The translations under genes were made by a program, and so were the position numbers. From Roseibium alexandrii DFL-11 (GTDB lineage Bacteria > Pseudomonadota > Alphaproteobacteria > Rhizobiales > Stappiaceae): a DNA stretch of 64,000 bases. A model generated the notes under the pieces. It searched no databases. It was not told the origin of the DNA and saw only the letters and a list, made by a program, of their open reading frames with translations. The stretch spans positions 3,886,703-3,950,702 of the forward strand of contig NZ_CM011002.1 in the NCBI RefSeq assembly GCF_000158095.2, in the 5' to 3' direction. Of this stretch, positions 7,758-15,284 are shown piece by piece. Every line of letters begins with the position of its first letter. Within the stretch, counting starts at the first letter, position 1.

Positions 7758-7836
7758 TCTTGCTGTTCGGCGAAAGACTTGCCAAAAATAACGGCAACAG
7801 GCCCTGTCGGGCATTTTATTCAGATCGGATATTCAG

Positions 7837-8718
7837 ATGGCAGTCGAAATCAAAAAAATCGGCGTGATTGGTGCGGGACAGATGGGCAGCGGCATCGCGC
7901 ATGTATGTGCGCTCGCTGGCTATGAAGTGGGTCTTAGCGACATATCCGTAGAACGGATCGAATCCGGATTGGCTTCCATCAACGGCAACCTCGCCCGCCA
8001 GGTGTCCAAGTCGATCATCACCGAGGAGGAACGCACGGCAGCTCTGGCCTGTCTGAAGCCGGCCGAGGACGTCGATTTATTGAGCGATGCGGATCTGGTT
8101 ATCGAATCGGCTGTTGAAAACGAACAGGTCAAGCGCAAGATCTTTTCCCAGCTCTGCCCGATCCTGAAGCCGGAAGCCATCCTGGCGACCAACACATCCT
8201 CGATTTCCATCACGCGGCTTGCTGCCACAACCGACCGTCCGGAGCGGTTCATCGGCATTCATTTCATGAATCCGGTGCCGATCATGGAACTGGTGGAGCT
8301 GGTTCGCGGCATCGCGACTGAAGACGAGACGTTTGAGGCTTCCAAAGAATTCTGTAAACGGTTGGGCAAGCAGATTGCTGTTGCTGAAGATTTCCCGGCT
8401 TTCATGGTCAACCGCATCCTGTTGCCGATGATCAACGAGGCGATCTATACGCTTTACGAGGGTGTCGGCTCGGTTGAATCCATCGACAAGGCTATGAAAC
8501 TTGGTGCCAACCATCCGATGGGCCCGCTGCAACTGGCGGATTTCATCGGTCTCGACACTTGCCTGTCGATCATGCAGGTGCTCTATGAAGGTCTTGCAGA
8601 TACCAAGTATCGCCCGTGCCCGCTTCTCGTAAAATATGTTGAAGCTGGCTGGCTTGGCCGCAAGACACAGCGCGGTTTTTACGACTACCGCGGCGAGGTT
8701 CCGGTTCCGACACGCTAA
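7837..8718 (+). CDS. 3-hydroxybutyryl-CoA dehydrogenase
   Basis: A 293-residue 3-hydroxyacyl-CoA dehydrogenase of the short monofunctional type, the normal size for Hbd/PaaH. NAD-binding GVIGAGQMGSGIA lies near the N-terminus. The catalytic His is in GIHFMNPVPIMELVE and the Glu follows in the same segment, with SAVENEQVKRKIF before it. The C-terminal domain begins DFPAFMVNRILLPMINEA. It oxidises (S)-3-hydroxybutyryl-CoA to acetoacetyl-CoA. Position behind etfBA is a common alphaproteobacterial arrangement. Confidence 0.93.
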   Translation: MAVEIKKIGVIGAGQMGSGIAHVCALAGYEVGLSDISVERIESGLASINGNLARQVSKSIITEEERTAALACLKPAEDVDLLSDADLVIESAVENEQVKRKIFSQLCPILKPEAILATNTSSISITRLAATTDRPERFIGIHFMNPVPIMELVELVRGIATEDETFEASKEFCKRLGKQIAVAEDFPAFMVNRILLPMINEAIYTLYEGVGSVESIDKAMKLGANHPMGPLQLADFIGLDTCLSIMQVLYEGLADTKYRPCPLLVKYVEAGWLGRKTQRGFYDYRGEVPVPTR

Positions 8719-8732
8719 CCGATTCCACGGCC

Positions 8733-10220
8733 GTGAATCTCGCCCGCTATTGTCTGACCAACGCCAGTCCCGATCGGGACAAGGTCGCTTTGGAAGTCAT
8801 CGGTACTGCGGGCGAGCGTCTGGAAATCTGGACTTACGCAGTTCTGACGCGATCAATCCTCTCAGTTGCCAATGGCTTGAGGCTTGAGGGCTTTGAGCGT
8901 GGCGACCGCGTTCTCTTGCGCATTGGACACTCCAGTGATTTTCCGCTGCTCTTTTTCGGGTCCATCGCTGCTGGCCTGGTCCCTGTTCCGACCTCTGCGC
9001 TGCTCACGAGCACCGAAACGGATACAATTCTCTCTGACTCTGGTGCTGCAGTTGTTGTCCATGACGGCAAAACAGCGTTGCCGCAGTCTGGGTCCGCGCG
9101 GGTCATTGGTCCAGAGGGGATCGCTCAGCTCAAACAATCTGATCCCGGAGAATTTGTAAATACAGCTGCTGATGACCCCGCGTTTCTGATCTACACGTCA
9201 GGCACCAGCGGAACTCCGAAAGGTGTTCTCCACGCGCAAAGGGCGGCTGCTGCCCGGGCGCCGATGTATCAGGGCTGGTATGGCATTCATGCTGACGACC
9301 GCTTGCTCCACGCCGGTGCCTTCAACTGGACCTACACGCTCGGTGTCGGGCTGATGGATCCATGGGCCAATGGCGCGACGAGTGTCGTTTATGACGGCCC
9401 GCGCGATCCACAGATCTGGCCCGAAATTCTGACGGCGAGCAATGCGACTTTGTTTGCGGCGGTGCCCAGTCTTTATCGGCGGATCCTGAAGTATGGTGAG
9501 GTTTCAGAAGGATCTTTTCCAAACTTGCGTCATGGCCTGACAGCTGGAGAAGCTCTTCCTGCAGAGCTCTATCACGCTTGGAAGGCGCGCACCGGACGCG
9601 AGCTTTATGAAGCGCTCGGCATGAGCGAAATCTCCACCTACCTCTCCAGCAGCCCAATCGTGCCCGTGAAGCCTGGTTCGCCCGGGCGGCCTCAGACCGG
9701 CCGGAAGGTTGCGATCCTCGATGAAACTGCAGAAGGCGACAAGTTTGCGGAGCCGGATACGGCCGGTCTTCTCGCGGTTCAACGGGACGAGCCCGGTTTG
9801 ATGCTCGGGTACTGGAACCGGCCAGAGGAAACACAGGCCGCTTTCCGAGGCGATTGGTTCCTGACGGGTGACCGGGCGCGGGCCGATGAAGATGGCTACT
9901 ACTGGTATGAGGGCCGGGCCGACGACCTCATGAATGCGTTTGGCTATCGCGTTGCGCCGGAAGAAGTGGAGCGCACCCTGGTCGGGCATCCGGAAGTTTC
10001 CGAAGTTGCCGTGACAACGGTTTCATCTGGATCCGGGGTCGACTTGATCACTGCCTTTGTTGTTCCCGCGGACCCGGACAGCTTCGATGAAACTGATCTT
10101 GCTGCTTTTGCGGTCGACCGATTGGCGGATTACAAACGACCAAAGGTCTACCGGATCATTTCCGAACTGCCGCGCACACCCTCGGGCAAAGTGCAGCGCA
10201 AGGCGCTTTCTAAAAATTAA
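8733..10220 (+). CDS. AMP-dependent acyl-CoA synthetase (benzoate-CoA ligase-like class)
   Basis: A 495-residue adenylate-forming ligase. It has the phosphate loop LIYTSGTSGTPKGV, the adenine-site ALGMSEISTY, the hinge FLTGDRARADEDGYYWYEGRADDLM and the C-terminal catalytic lysine in PRTPSGKVQRKAL. It would activate a carboxylic acid to the acyl-AMP and then the CoA thioester. The pattern of short linkers resembles the benzoate/2-aminobenzoate CoA ligase and medium-chain acyl-CoA synthetase branch, but the substrate is not determined by what I can see. The start is GTG, 14 bases behind the dehydrogenase stop, so the two are probably one operon. Confidence 0.88.
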   Translation: MNLARYCLTNASPDRDKVALEVIGTAGERLEIWTYAVLTRSILSVANGLRLEGFERGDRVLLRIGHSSDFPLLFFGSIAAGLVPVPTSALLTSTETDTILSDSGAAVVVHDGKTALPQSGSARVIGPEGIAQLKQSDPGEFVNTAADDPAFLIYTSGTSGTPKGVLHAQRAAAARAPMYQGWYGIHADDRLLHAGAFNWTYTLGVGLMDPWANGATSVVYDGPRDPQIWPEILTASNATLFAAVPSLYRRILKYGEVSEGSFPNLRHGLTAGEALPAELYHAWKARTGRELYEALGMSEISTYLSSSPIVPVKPGSPGRPQTGRKVAILDETAEGDKFAEPDTAGLLAVQRDEPGLMLGYWNRPEETQAAFRGDWFLTGDRARADEDGYYWYEGRADDLMNAFGYRVAPEEVERTLVGHPEVSEVAVTTVSSGSGVDLITAFVVPADPDSFDETDLAAFAVDRLADYKRPKVYRIISELPRTPSGKVQRKALSKN

Positions 10221-10247
10221 ACTCGGAAAAAATGCCGTAAGTTTTTG

Positions 10248-10276
10248 TTAACGTGTGTTTAAGGCGGCGCGGTTAG
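10248..10276 (+). promoter_or_regulatory. CtrA-type box plus conserved GCGCGGTTAG element before the YjfB-like gene
   Basis: TTAACGTGTGTTTAA matches the CtrA consensus TTAA-N7-TTAA exactly (10248-10262). Four bases later comes GCGCGGTTAG (10267-10276). The same composite element with the same spacing precedes ftsE at 20013-20041. The start codon is at 10303 with a TAGGAG ribosome site. CtrA is the master cell-cycle and flagellar regulator of this class; binding here is inferred. Confidence 0.65.
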
Positions 10277-10302
10277 TGTTTGTCCATCCTTAGGAGACCA
10301 AG

Positions 10303-10500
10303 ATGGACAGCGTTGGGATCGCCAACACATTTGTAGCCATGACCCAGGCCCAAACCGGCCAGGCGCTTCAGGCTGAAATGATGAAGATGGCAGCCCAGCG
10401 AGATGCCAATCTCGTGGCGCTTCTCCAGCAGGGCGCTGAGAGCCTTCAGGCCGCCGCCCCGCCCCCGGGTCTTGGAACCCAAGTCGACGTCAGCGCCTGA
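10303..10500 (+). CDS. YjfB-like putative motility small protein
   Basis: A 65-residue protein, MDSVGIANTFVAMTQAQTGQ..., with an amphipathic helical body rich in Gln, Met and Ala and a C-terminal tail PPPGLGTQVDVSA. Both size and layout match the YjfB family (putative motility protein, found in flagellar regulons), whose members also begin MD and end in a GxxxD[IV] tail. The CtrA-type box just upstream fits a flagellar or cell-cycle gene. Ribosome site TAGGAG, 7 bases before the ATG. It is followed by two further small proteins with a similar tail (10843-11355). The molecular role of YjfB proteins is not established. Confidence 0.7.
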   Translation: MDSVGIANTFVAMTQAQTGQALQAEMMKMAAQRDANLVALLQQGAESLQAAAPPPGLGTQVDVSA

Positions 10501-10842
10501 TCAGTTCTTCTTTGCAGCTTTGTCGTTGATAGGGGCGACCCTGTGCGCACTTCAGCGTTCATTCCTTAACATTTTTGAAGAAACTTCTCATTCGGAACCG
10601 GCACCACGTCCGTTGCGATGCCGGAATGCCTCATATTCTGACACGTGCCGGCAAGCACCACTTCTGACAAATCCAAATCAGGTCAGACACTTATATCCAA
10701 TAATTAAAATTTTAATCAATTTGTCTCGACTTCCGTAGGTTTTCATAAGGCCTTATCTCAAGTAACTTATTGTATTTACTTTATTTTCTTCGCTTTCCGC
10801 ACAATATGAGATGTTGTGTTTTACGTAACGAACGGTGACGTC
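10501..10842. other. 342-base AT-rich intergenic region with two perfect palindromes
   Basis: No gene is supported. From about 10680 to 10800 the sequence is much richer in A and T than its surroundings. It contains the palindromes ATTAAAATTTTAAT (10703-10716) and ATAAGGCCTTAT (10745-10756), then runs of TTTACTTTATTTTC. It most likely holds the promoter of the next small gene. It may be a remnant of transferred DNA. Confidence 0.45.
10703..10756. promoter_or_regulatory. pair of palindromes in AT-rich leader
   Basis: ATTAAAATTTTAAT (14 bp, fully symmetric) and ATAAGGCCTTAT (12 bp, fully symmetric) are 28 bases apart, 87-140 bases before the start at 10843. Both suit dimeric DNA-binding proteins; AT-rich symmetric sites are also favoured by nucleoid proteins. 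No consensus is recognised. Confidence 0.3.
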
Positions 10843-11100
10843 ATGCCAGAAGGAATTGGATATGGGGCGTCCCCGGCATTCCAGCCTTCGCTGGCGGTGC
10901 CGAGAGGCGACCAGCTTGCGCAGCAGGCACAGCAAATCAATGCGCGTCAGTCGGAAGTTGTCGCAGAGACAGTGCAGCGTCAGGCGGATTTCAGTTCAAA
11001 CCGGGCCGAAAGTCTTGCCCGGGTAGCTGAACAAATCGAACAGCGCGCGCAAACGGACGCCGGCCCAGGGGTCGGCGATGTTGTGGACATAACAGTTTAG
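10843..11100 (+). CDS. small Gln-rich protein with PGVGDVVDITV tail
   Basis: An 85-residue protein starting MPEGIGYGASPAFQPS, followed by a helical Gln/Arg/Glu-rich segment (QLAQQAQQINARQSEVVAE...) and ending GPGVGDVVDITV. No known domain is recognised, but the tail is the same as in the neighbouring proteins at 10303 and 11143 (P-G-[LV]-G-x-x-V-D-[IV]-[TS]). The frame extends to an ATG at 10816; the ATG at 10843 gives an N-terminus without the hydrophobic FYVTN extension. Neither has a strong ribosome site. I infer a family relation to the YjfB-like protein. Confidence 0.6.
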   Translation: MPEGIGYGASPAFQPSLAVPRGDQLAQQAQQINARQSEVVAETVQRQADFSSNRAESLARVAEQIEQRAQTDAGPGVGDVVDITV

Positions 11101-11142
11101 AACGCAGAGCGTTCGCCCATACAACGCCAAAGGAGATCCGAT

Positions 11143-11355
11143 ATGGCGAGTGTATCAGACAGCACCTCTTCATCTGCAGCCTACAGCGCTGCCGCTGTCC
11201 GCAGTGAACTGGCAACCAACGCGGTTCGTGATCAGAACGAACAAGAGCGCCAGGTTGCGCAGCAGTTGGAAGAGTCACAGGCAACGGACGAGCAGGACCG
11301 CCGCGAACAGCGGCAGATCCCAGGCCTCGGCGAAGCTGTCGACATCACTGTTTAA
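11143..11355 (+). CDS. small protein with PGLGEAVDITV tail
   Basis: A 70-residue protein: Ser/Ala-rich N-terminus (MASVSDSTSSSAAYSAAAV), a charged helical middle (NEQERQVAQQLEESQATDEQ) and tail IPGLGEAVDITV. The ribosome site AAAGGAGATCCGAT is strong. It lies 42 bases behind the previous small gene, so the two are likely co-transcribed. The shared tail with the two genes before it suggests three diverged copies of one small-protein family. Function unknown. Confidence 0.65.
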   Translation: MASVSDSTSSSAAYSAAAVRSELATNAVRDQNEQERQVAQQLEESQATDEQDRREQRQIPGLGEAVDITV

Positions 11356-11413
11356 AGAAACAGGCGGGATCCACACCCCGCCAATATGATCGTTTGGTCA
11401 GACCGGTGGCGGA

Positions 11414-12076
11414 TCACGCCTCCGGTTTTGTCATGGACGCATTGATCAAGGCCTTGGCCTCACCGGAGGCCCATTCTGCCGGACCGTACATGGTTCCAAC
11501 CTCGCAGCCGTCCGGGCTGATGAGGATTGTTGTCGGAAGCCCCGTGGCACGGGCGACTTTCCGCAAGTCTCTCAAAAGACCATTTTTCGCATCGTGGTAA
11601 TAGGCCAGGTTGCCGACCCCGATTTCTTCCAAAAATGCTTTCGGCTTTTCAGGACCGCCGCGGTCAAGATTAACCGCCACCACTTCAAAGTCCGCATCGC
11701 CGAGTTCGGCCTGCAGCTCATCCAATGCGGGCATTTCCTTACGGCACGGCGCACACCAAGTGGCCCACAGGTTCATCAGCACCGTCCGGCCCTCAAAGTC
11801 TGCCATCGTGATGGGCTGGTCATCCGGGCCCAGGAACGTCAGGTTGCTGAGATCTAGCGGCTGACTGGCCGGAAGGAAGGCCGCGACCTCTCCTTTGGCA
11901 TGCGGGGCCACCGCTTCTGCAGAAACAAGGGCGGCCGAACAGCTTTCGCCGCTGCCAATATTGCCATTTTGGCCGTTGATCACGTATAGAGCCGCTACAG
12001 CAGCCACTGCACCTGCGAGCCCGGCGGCATAGAGTTTCCGATTGGAGGACTTGGCAGGTTCGGTTGGCTTCGTCAT
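11414..12076 (-). CDS. TlpA-family thiol:disulfide oxidoreductase, membrane-anchored
   Basis: A 220-residue protein with an N-terminal membrane anchor (about residues 16-33, [18 protein letters not shown]) and a periplasmic thioredoxin fold. The active site is WATWCAPC (Cys108, Cys111), followed by the TlpA-type insert [13 protein letters not shown] and the cis-Pro loop GLPTTILI. Members reduce periplasmic thiols for cytochrome c or cytochrome oxidase assembly. It is divergent from argH, and the 5' ends are only 41 bases apart, so the promoters overlap; this argH-tlpA arrangement is common in the class. Confidence 0.9.
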   Translation of the reverse strand: MTKPTEPAKSSNRKLYAAGLAGAVAAVAALYVINGQNGNIGSGESCSAALVSAEAVAPHAKGEVAAFLPASQPLDLSNLTFLGPDDQPITMADFEGRTVLMNLWATWCAPCRKEMPALDELQAELGDADFEVVAVNLDRGGPEKPKAFLEEIGVGNLAYYHDAKNGLLRDLRKVARATGLPTTILISPDGCEVGTMYGPAEWASGEAKALINASMTKPEA

Positions 12077-12117
12077 TCGTTCACACCTCGCAAGGGGCGC
12101 CTTTCAAAGGACAGGAC

Positions 12118-13503
12118 ATGAGCAATCGCATGTGGGGAGGCCGGTTCGCTGAGGGACCGGACGCCATCATGGAGGAAATCAACGCCTCCATCGACTACGA
12201 TAAGAAGCTATATAAGCAAGACATTGATGGCTCAAAAGCCCATGTGCGCATGCTCGCGGAAAAAGACATTGTGACGCGGGACGATGCCGACAAGATCGTT
12301 CAAGGTCTAGACACAATCCTGTCAGAGATCGAAAACGGCGCGTTCAAGTTTTCGAGGGGCTTGGAAGATATTCATATGAATATCGAAGCCCGTTTGGCGG
12401 AACTGATCGGTCCGGCGGCTGGCCGGTTGCACACTGCACGCTCGCGCAACGACCAGGTTGCCACCGATTTCCGGCTTTGGGTCCGCGACACGCTTGACAC
12501 GCTGGACGCTCAGCTCACGGAACTGATGCAGGTTTTGGCCGAAAAGGCTGAAATTCACGCTGGCGACGTCATGCCCGGTTTCACGCACTTGCAATCTGCT
12601 CAACCGGTCACCTTTGGCCATCATCTGCTGGCCTATGTCGAAATGTTCGCCAGGGATCGCGGCCGTGTTCGGGATGCGCGCAAGCGCATGAATGAATGCC
12701 CGCTCGGATCCGCTGCGCTGGCAGGAACGTCGTTCCCGATCGACCGGAAAATGACGGCAGAAGCGCTAGGCTTCGATCGTCCGACCGCAAACTCGCTTGA
12801 TGCTGTTTCCGACCGGGACTTCGTCATTGAAGCGTTGGGTGCCGCGTCCCTCACAGCCATGCATCTGTCCCGGCTGGCGGAAGAAATTGTTGTTTGGTGC
12901 TCGGCTCAGTTCGGCTTTGTAAAGCTGTCTGACAAGTTCTCGACCGGCTCTTCGATCATGCCGCAGAAGAAGAACCCGGATGCAGCCGAACTGGTGCGTG
13001 CCAAGACCGGCCGGATCTATGGGTCATTGCAGGCGCTTCTCGTTATGATGAAGGGTCTTCCGTTGGCTTATTCCAAGGACATGCAGGAAGACAAGGAACA
13101 GGCTTTTGACGGGCTTGCCAGCATCTCCCTCGCTCTGGCGGCAATGACCGGCATGATGCGCGATCTGGAACCAGTCACGAAGGCCATGAAAAAGGCTGCC
13201 GGCTCCGGTTATTCCACGGCAACCGATCTGGCTGACTGGCTGGTGCGGGTTCTGGGCCTGCCGTTCCGGGACGCCCACCACGTGACCGGCGCAATTGTTG
13301 CGATTGCGGTCAGCAAAGGTATTGAACTGCATAAGGTTTCTTTGGAAGAGATGCAGGGTGTTGAACCGAAGATCACCCAAGAGGTCTTTTCTGTACTGTC
13401 GGTCGACAAGTCTGTCCGCAGCCGGGTGAGCTATGGCGGCACATCGCCGGTGAATGTGCGCAAACAGGCGCGCCGCTGGCTGAAAGAGCTGGCCAAGGGC
13501 TGA
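12118..13503 (+). CDS. argH: argininosuccinate lyase
   Basis: Last step of arginine synthesis: argininosuccinate to arginine plus fumarate. The 461-residue protein begins [20 protein letters not shown] and has the fumarase/aspartase superfamily blocks: [43 protein letters not shown] and the signature [15 protein letters not shown] with its mobile catalytic Ser. The ATG at 12118 has AAAGGACAGG before it; the frame is open further upstream but only across the tlpA leader. argC of the same pathway is at 49508. Confidence 0.97.
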   Translation: MSNRMWGGRFAEGPDAIMEEINASIDYDKKLYKQDIDGSKAHVRMLAEKDIVTRDDADKIVQGLDTILSEIENGAFKFSRGLEDIHMNIEARLAELIGPAAGRLHTARSRNDQVATDFRLWVRDTLDTLDAQLTELMQVLAEKAEIHAGDVMPGFTHLQSAQPVTFGHHLLAYVEMFARDRGRVRDARKRMNECPLGSAALAGTSFPIDRKMTAEALGFDRPTANSLDAVSDRDFVIEALGAASLTAMHLSRLAEEIVVWCSAQFGFVKLSDKFSTGSSIMPQKKNPDAAELVRAKTGRIYGSLQALLVMMKGLPLAYSKDMQEDKEQAFDGLASISLALAAMTGMMRDLEPVTKAMKKAAGSGYSTATDLADWLVRVLGLPFRDAHHVTGAIVAIAVSKGIELHKVSLEEMQGVEPKITQEVFSVLSVDKSVRSRVSYGGTSPVNVRKQARRWLKELAKG

Positions 13504-13605
13504 ACCCTATCTCCGTTTTCCGCATGACAGCCAAGACTGGTCTTGCCCAATCGGGTCTGTCATGCGAGGAGAAAGCAACAGGAACTCTCCGCCAAAAGGG
13601 CTGTA

Positions 13606-13830
13606 ATGGTGACCACGCGCCGCATGATGACTTTCGCGATGACAGGACTATGTCTTGGTCTGCTGCTCACCGGTTGCGGCCGAAAGGCGGCCTTGGACAC
13701 GCCCACGGCCGCTGCGCAGCCGAGCGCGGCGGAGGTTCAAGCCGAAACACAAGGCATTTATACGCCTGAACAACCGGCACCGACGGCAAGCTCAGGTGGC
13801 TTTATCCTCGATCCGCTGATCGGGAACTGA
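13606..13830 (+). CDS. lptM: LPS translocon chaperone LptM-like small lipoprotein
   Basis: A 74-residue lipoprotein: short basic N-terminus, hydrophobic helix and lipobox LLLTGCGRKAALD, followed by a Pro/Ala-rich tail ending GGFILDPLIGN. The motif LTGCGRKxxLD is the hallmark of the YifL/LptM family, which helps mature the LptD/LptE outer-membrane translocon in enterobacteria. In alphaproteobacteria it almost always lies between argH and lysA, as here. AAAAGGG lies upstream of the ATG. Confidence 0.85.
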   Translation: MVTTRRMMTFAMTGLCLGLLLTGCGRKAALDTPTAAAQPSAAEVQAETQGIYTPEQPAPTASSGGFILDPLIGN

Positions 13831-13877
13831 CGCCATTATAGGCACTAAGTGAACACCAATCTGCATGAGTAAGACCC

Positions 13878-15152
13878 TTGCATCATTTTGATTATAAAGG
13901 CGGTGCCCTGTTCGCAGAGGACGTGGCTATCGAGGAAATCGCCCGGGAAGTCGGAACGCCGTTCTACGTCTATTCGACGGCGACGCTGACCCGGCACTAT
14001 GAGGTGTTTTCGTCTGCCTTTGCCGACATCCCTTCGCTCGTCTGCTATGCGATGAAAGCCAACTCCAACCAGGCGGTTCTGGCAACACTGGCCCAATTGG
14101 GCGCAGGAATGGACGTTGTATCGGAAGGTGAACTGCGCCGGGCGCGGGCAGCAGGTGTTCCGGCGAACAAGATCGTGTTCTCCGGCGTCGGTAAGACGGA
14201 AACCGAGCAGGCCTATGCACTGACCGAGGACATCCTCTGTTTCAACGTGGAATCCGAGCCTGAACTGCATCAGCTTTCCCGCGTCGCGACCAAGATTGGC
14301 AAGACAGCCCGGGTCTCCATGCGCATCAACCCTGATGTGGATGCCAAGACCCACGCGAAGATTGCGACCGGCAAGGCGGAAAACAAATTCGGCATCCCAT
14401 GGCAGCGCGCCCGCGAGGTTTATGCAACCGCTGCAAGCCTGCCGGGCCTTAAGGTCACAGGCATCGACATGCACATCGGTTCGCAGATCACCGAGCTTGA
14501 GCCATTTGACAGCGCTTTTGCACGTTTGGGCGAGCTGATCACGGATCTGCGTGGTCAGGGCCACGCCATTGACCATGTCGATCTTGGCGGCGGATTGGGT
14601 ATTCCATATGTCACCGACAACGACCCGCCACCGCATCCGGATGCCTACGCGGAAGTCGTGAAGAAGCATGTTCGCGAACTTGACTGCAAGGTGATGTTTG
14701 AGCCGGGCCGCATGATTGCGGGCAATGCCGGGATCCTTGTCACTCAGGTCATCTATGTGAAGGAAGGTGCCGACAAGAACTTCGTTATTGTCGATGCGGG
14801 CATGAATGACCTGATCCGGCCGACCCTTTACGAAGCCTATCACGAGGTCCGCCCGGTTTCAGAGCCGGATGTGAATGCTGATCGATTCACGGCAGATGTT
14901 GTCGGTCCGGTTTGTGAAACCGGTGATTTTCTGGCCCAGAACCGGGATATGCCCAAGGTAAATGCCGGTGACATGCTGGCTGTCTATTCTGCAGGGGCTT
15001 ACGGATCGGTGCAGTCGAGCACATACAATTCACGCCTTTTGGTGCCGGAAGTGCTCGTAAACGCTGATCAATTCGCTGTCATCCGTCCGCGACCGAGCTA
15101 CGAAGAACTGCTCGACCTCGACCAAATTCCCGATTGGCTCAAGACTTCTTGA
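13878..15152 (+). CDS. lysA: diaminopimelate decarboxylase
   Basis: Final step of lysine synthesis, meso-diaminopimelate to lysine. The fold-III PLP enzyme has 424 residues. The PLP lysine is in CYAMKANSNQAV (Lys60), GAGMDVVSEGELRRA follows, the glycine-rich phosphate loop is VDLGGGLGIPY, and EPGRMIAGNAG and the active-site Cys in CETGDFLAQNR are present. The start is a TTG; no in-frame ATG lies nearby, and HHFDYKGGALFAEDV corresponds to the usual family N-terminus. It belongs to the argH-lptM-lysA operon. Confidence 0.95.
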   Translation: MHHFDYKGGALFAEDVAIEEIAREVGTPFYVYSTATLTRHYEVFSSAFADIPSLVCYAMKANSNQAVLATLAQLGAGMDVVSEGELRRARAAGVPANKIVFSGVGKTETEQAYALTEDILCFNVESEPELHQLSRVATKIGKTARVSMRINPDVDAKTHAKIATGKAENKFGIPWQRAREVYATAASLPGLKVTGIDMHIGSQITELEPFDSAFARLGELITDLRGQGHAIDHVDLGGGLGIPYVTDNDPPPHPDAYAEVVKKHVRELDCKVMFEPGRMIAGNAGILVTQVIYVKEGADKNFVIVDAGMNDLIRPTLYEAYHEVRPVSEPDVNADRFTADVVGPVCETGDFLAQNRDMPKVNAGDMLAVYSAGAYGSVQSSTYNSRLLVPEVLVNADQFAVIRPRPSYEELLDLDQIPDWLKTS

Positions 15153-15159
15153 CATAATT

Positions 15160-15194
15160 CTCCGGCAATTAGTTGTTTCAGCAACTTGCCGGAG
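15160..15194. terminator. hairpin between lysA and the TIGR02302 gene (no T tract)
   Basis: CTCCGGCAA pairs with TTGCCGGAG (9 bp); an inner GTTG/CAAC pair closes the loop. It starts 8 bases behind the lysA stop. There is no following T run, so it may stabilise the 3' end or attenuate rather than terminate. Confidence 0.45.
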
Positions 15195-15284
15195 CGCCCC
15201 TGATGCCTCACTCTTATAAGGGTGGACAAAAGCTAGGAGCAGCAGGACGCTATCCGGCGGCCTTGCTTCTGTGAGCATCTGGAG

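Noticed and set aside
6822..7814. 330-codon minus-strand open frame over etfA
   Set aside because: Antisense of a certain gene; no domain, and it runs through the etfA terminator hairpin.
10703..10716. CtrA box at the ATTAAAATTTTAAT palindrome
   Set aside because: The two TTAA halves are 4 bases apart instead of 7.
13845..14843. 332-codon minus-strand open frame over lysA
   Set aside because: Antisense shadow of lysA without domain features.
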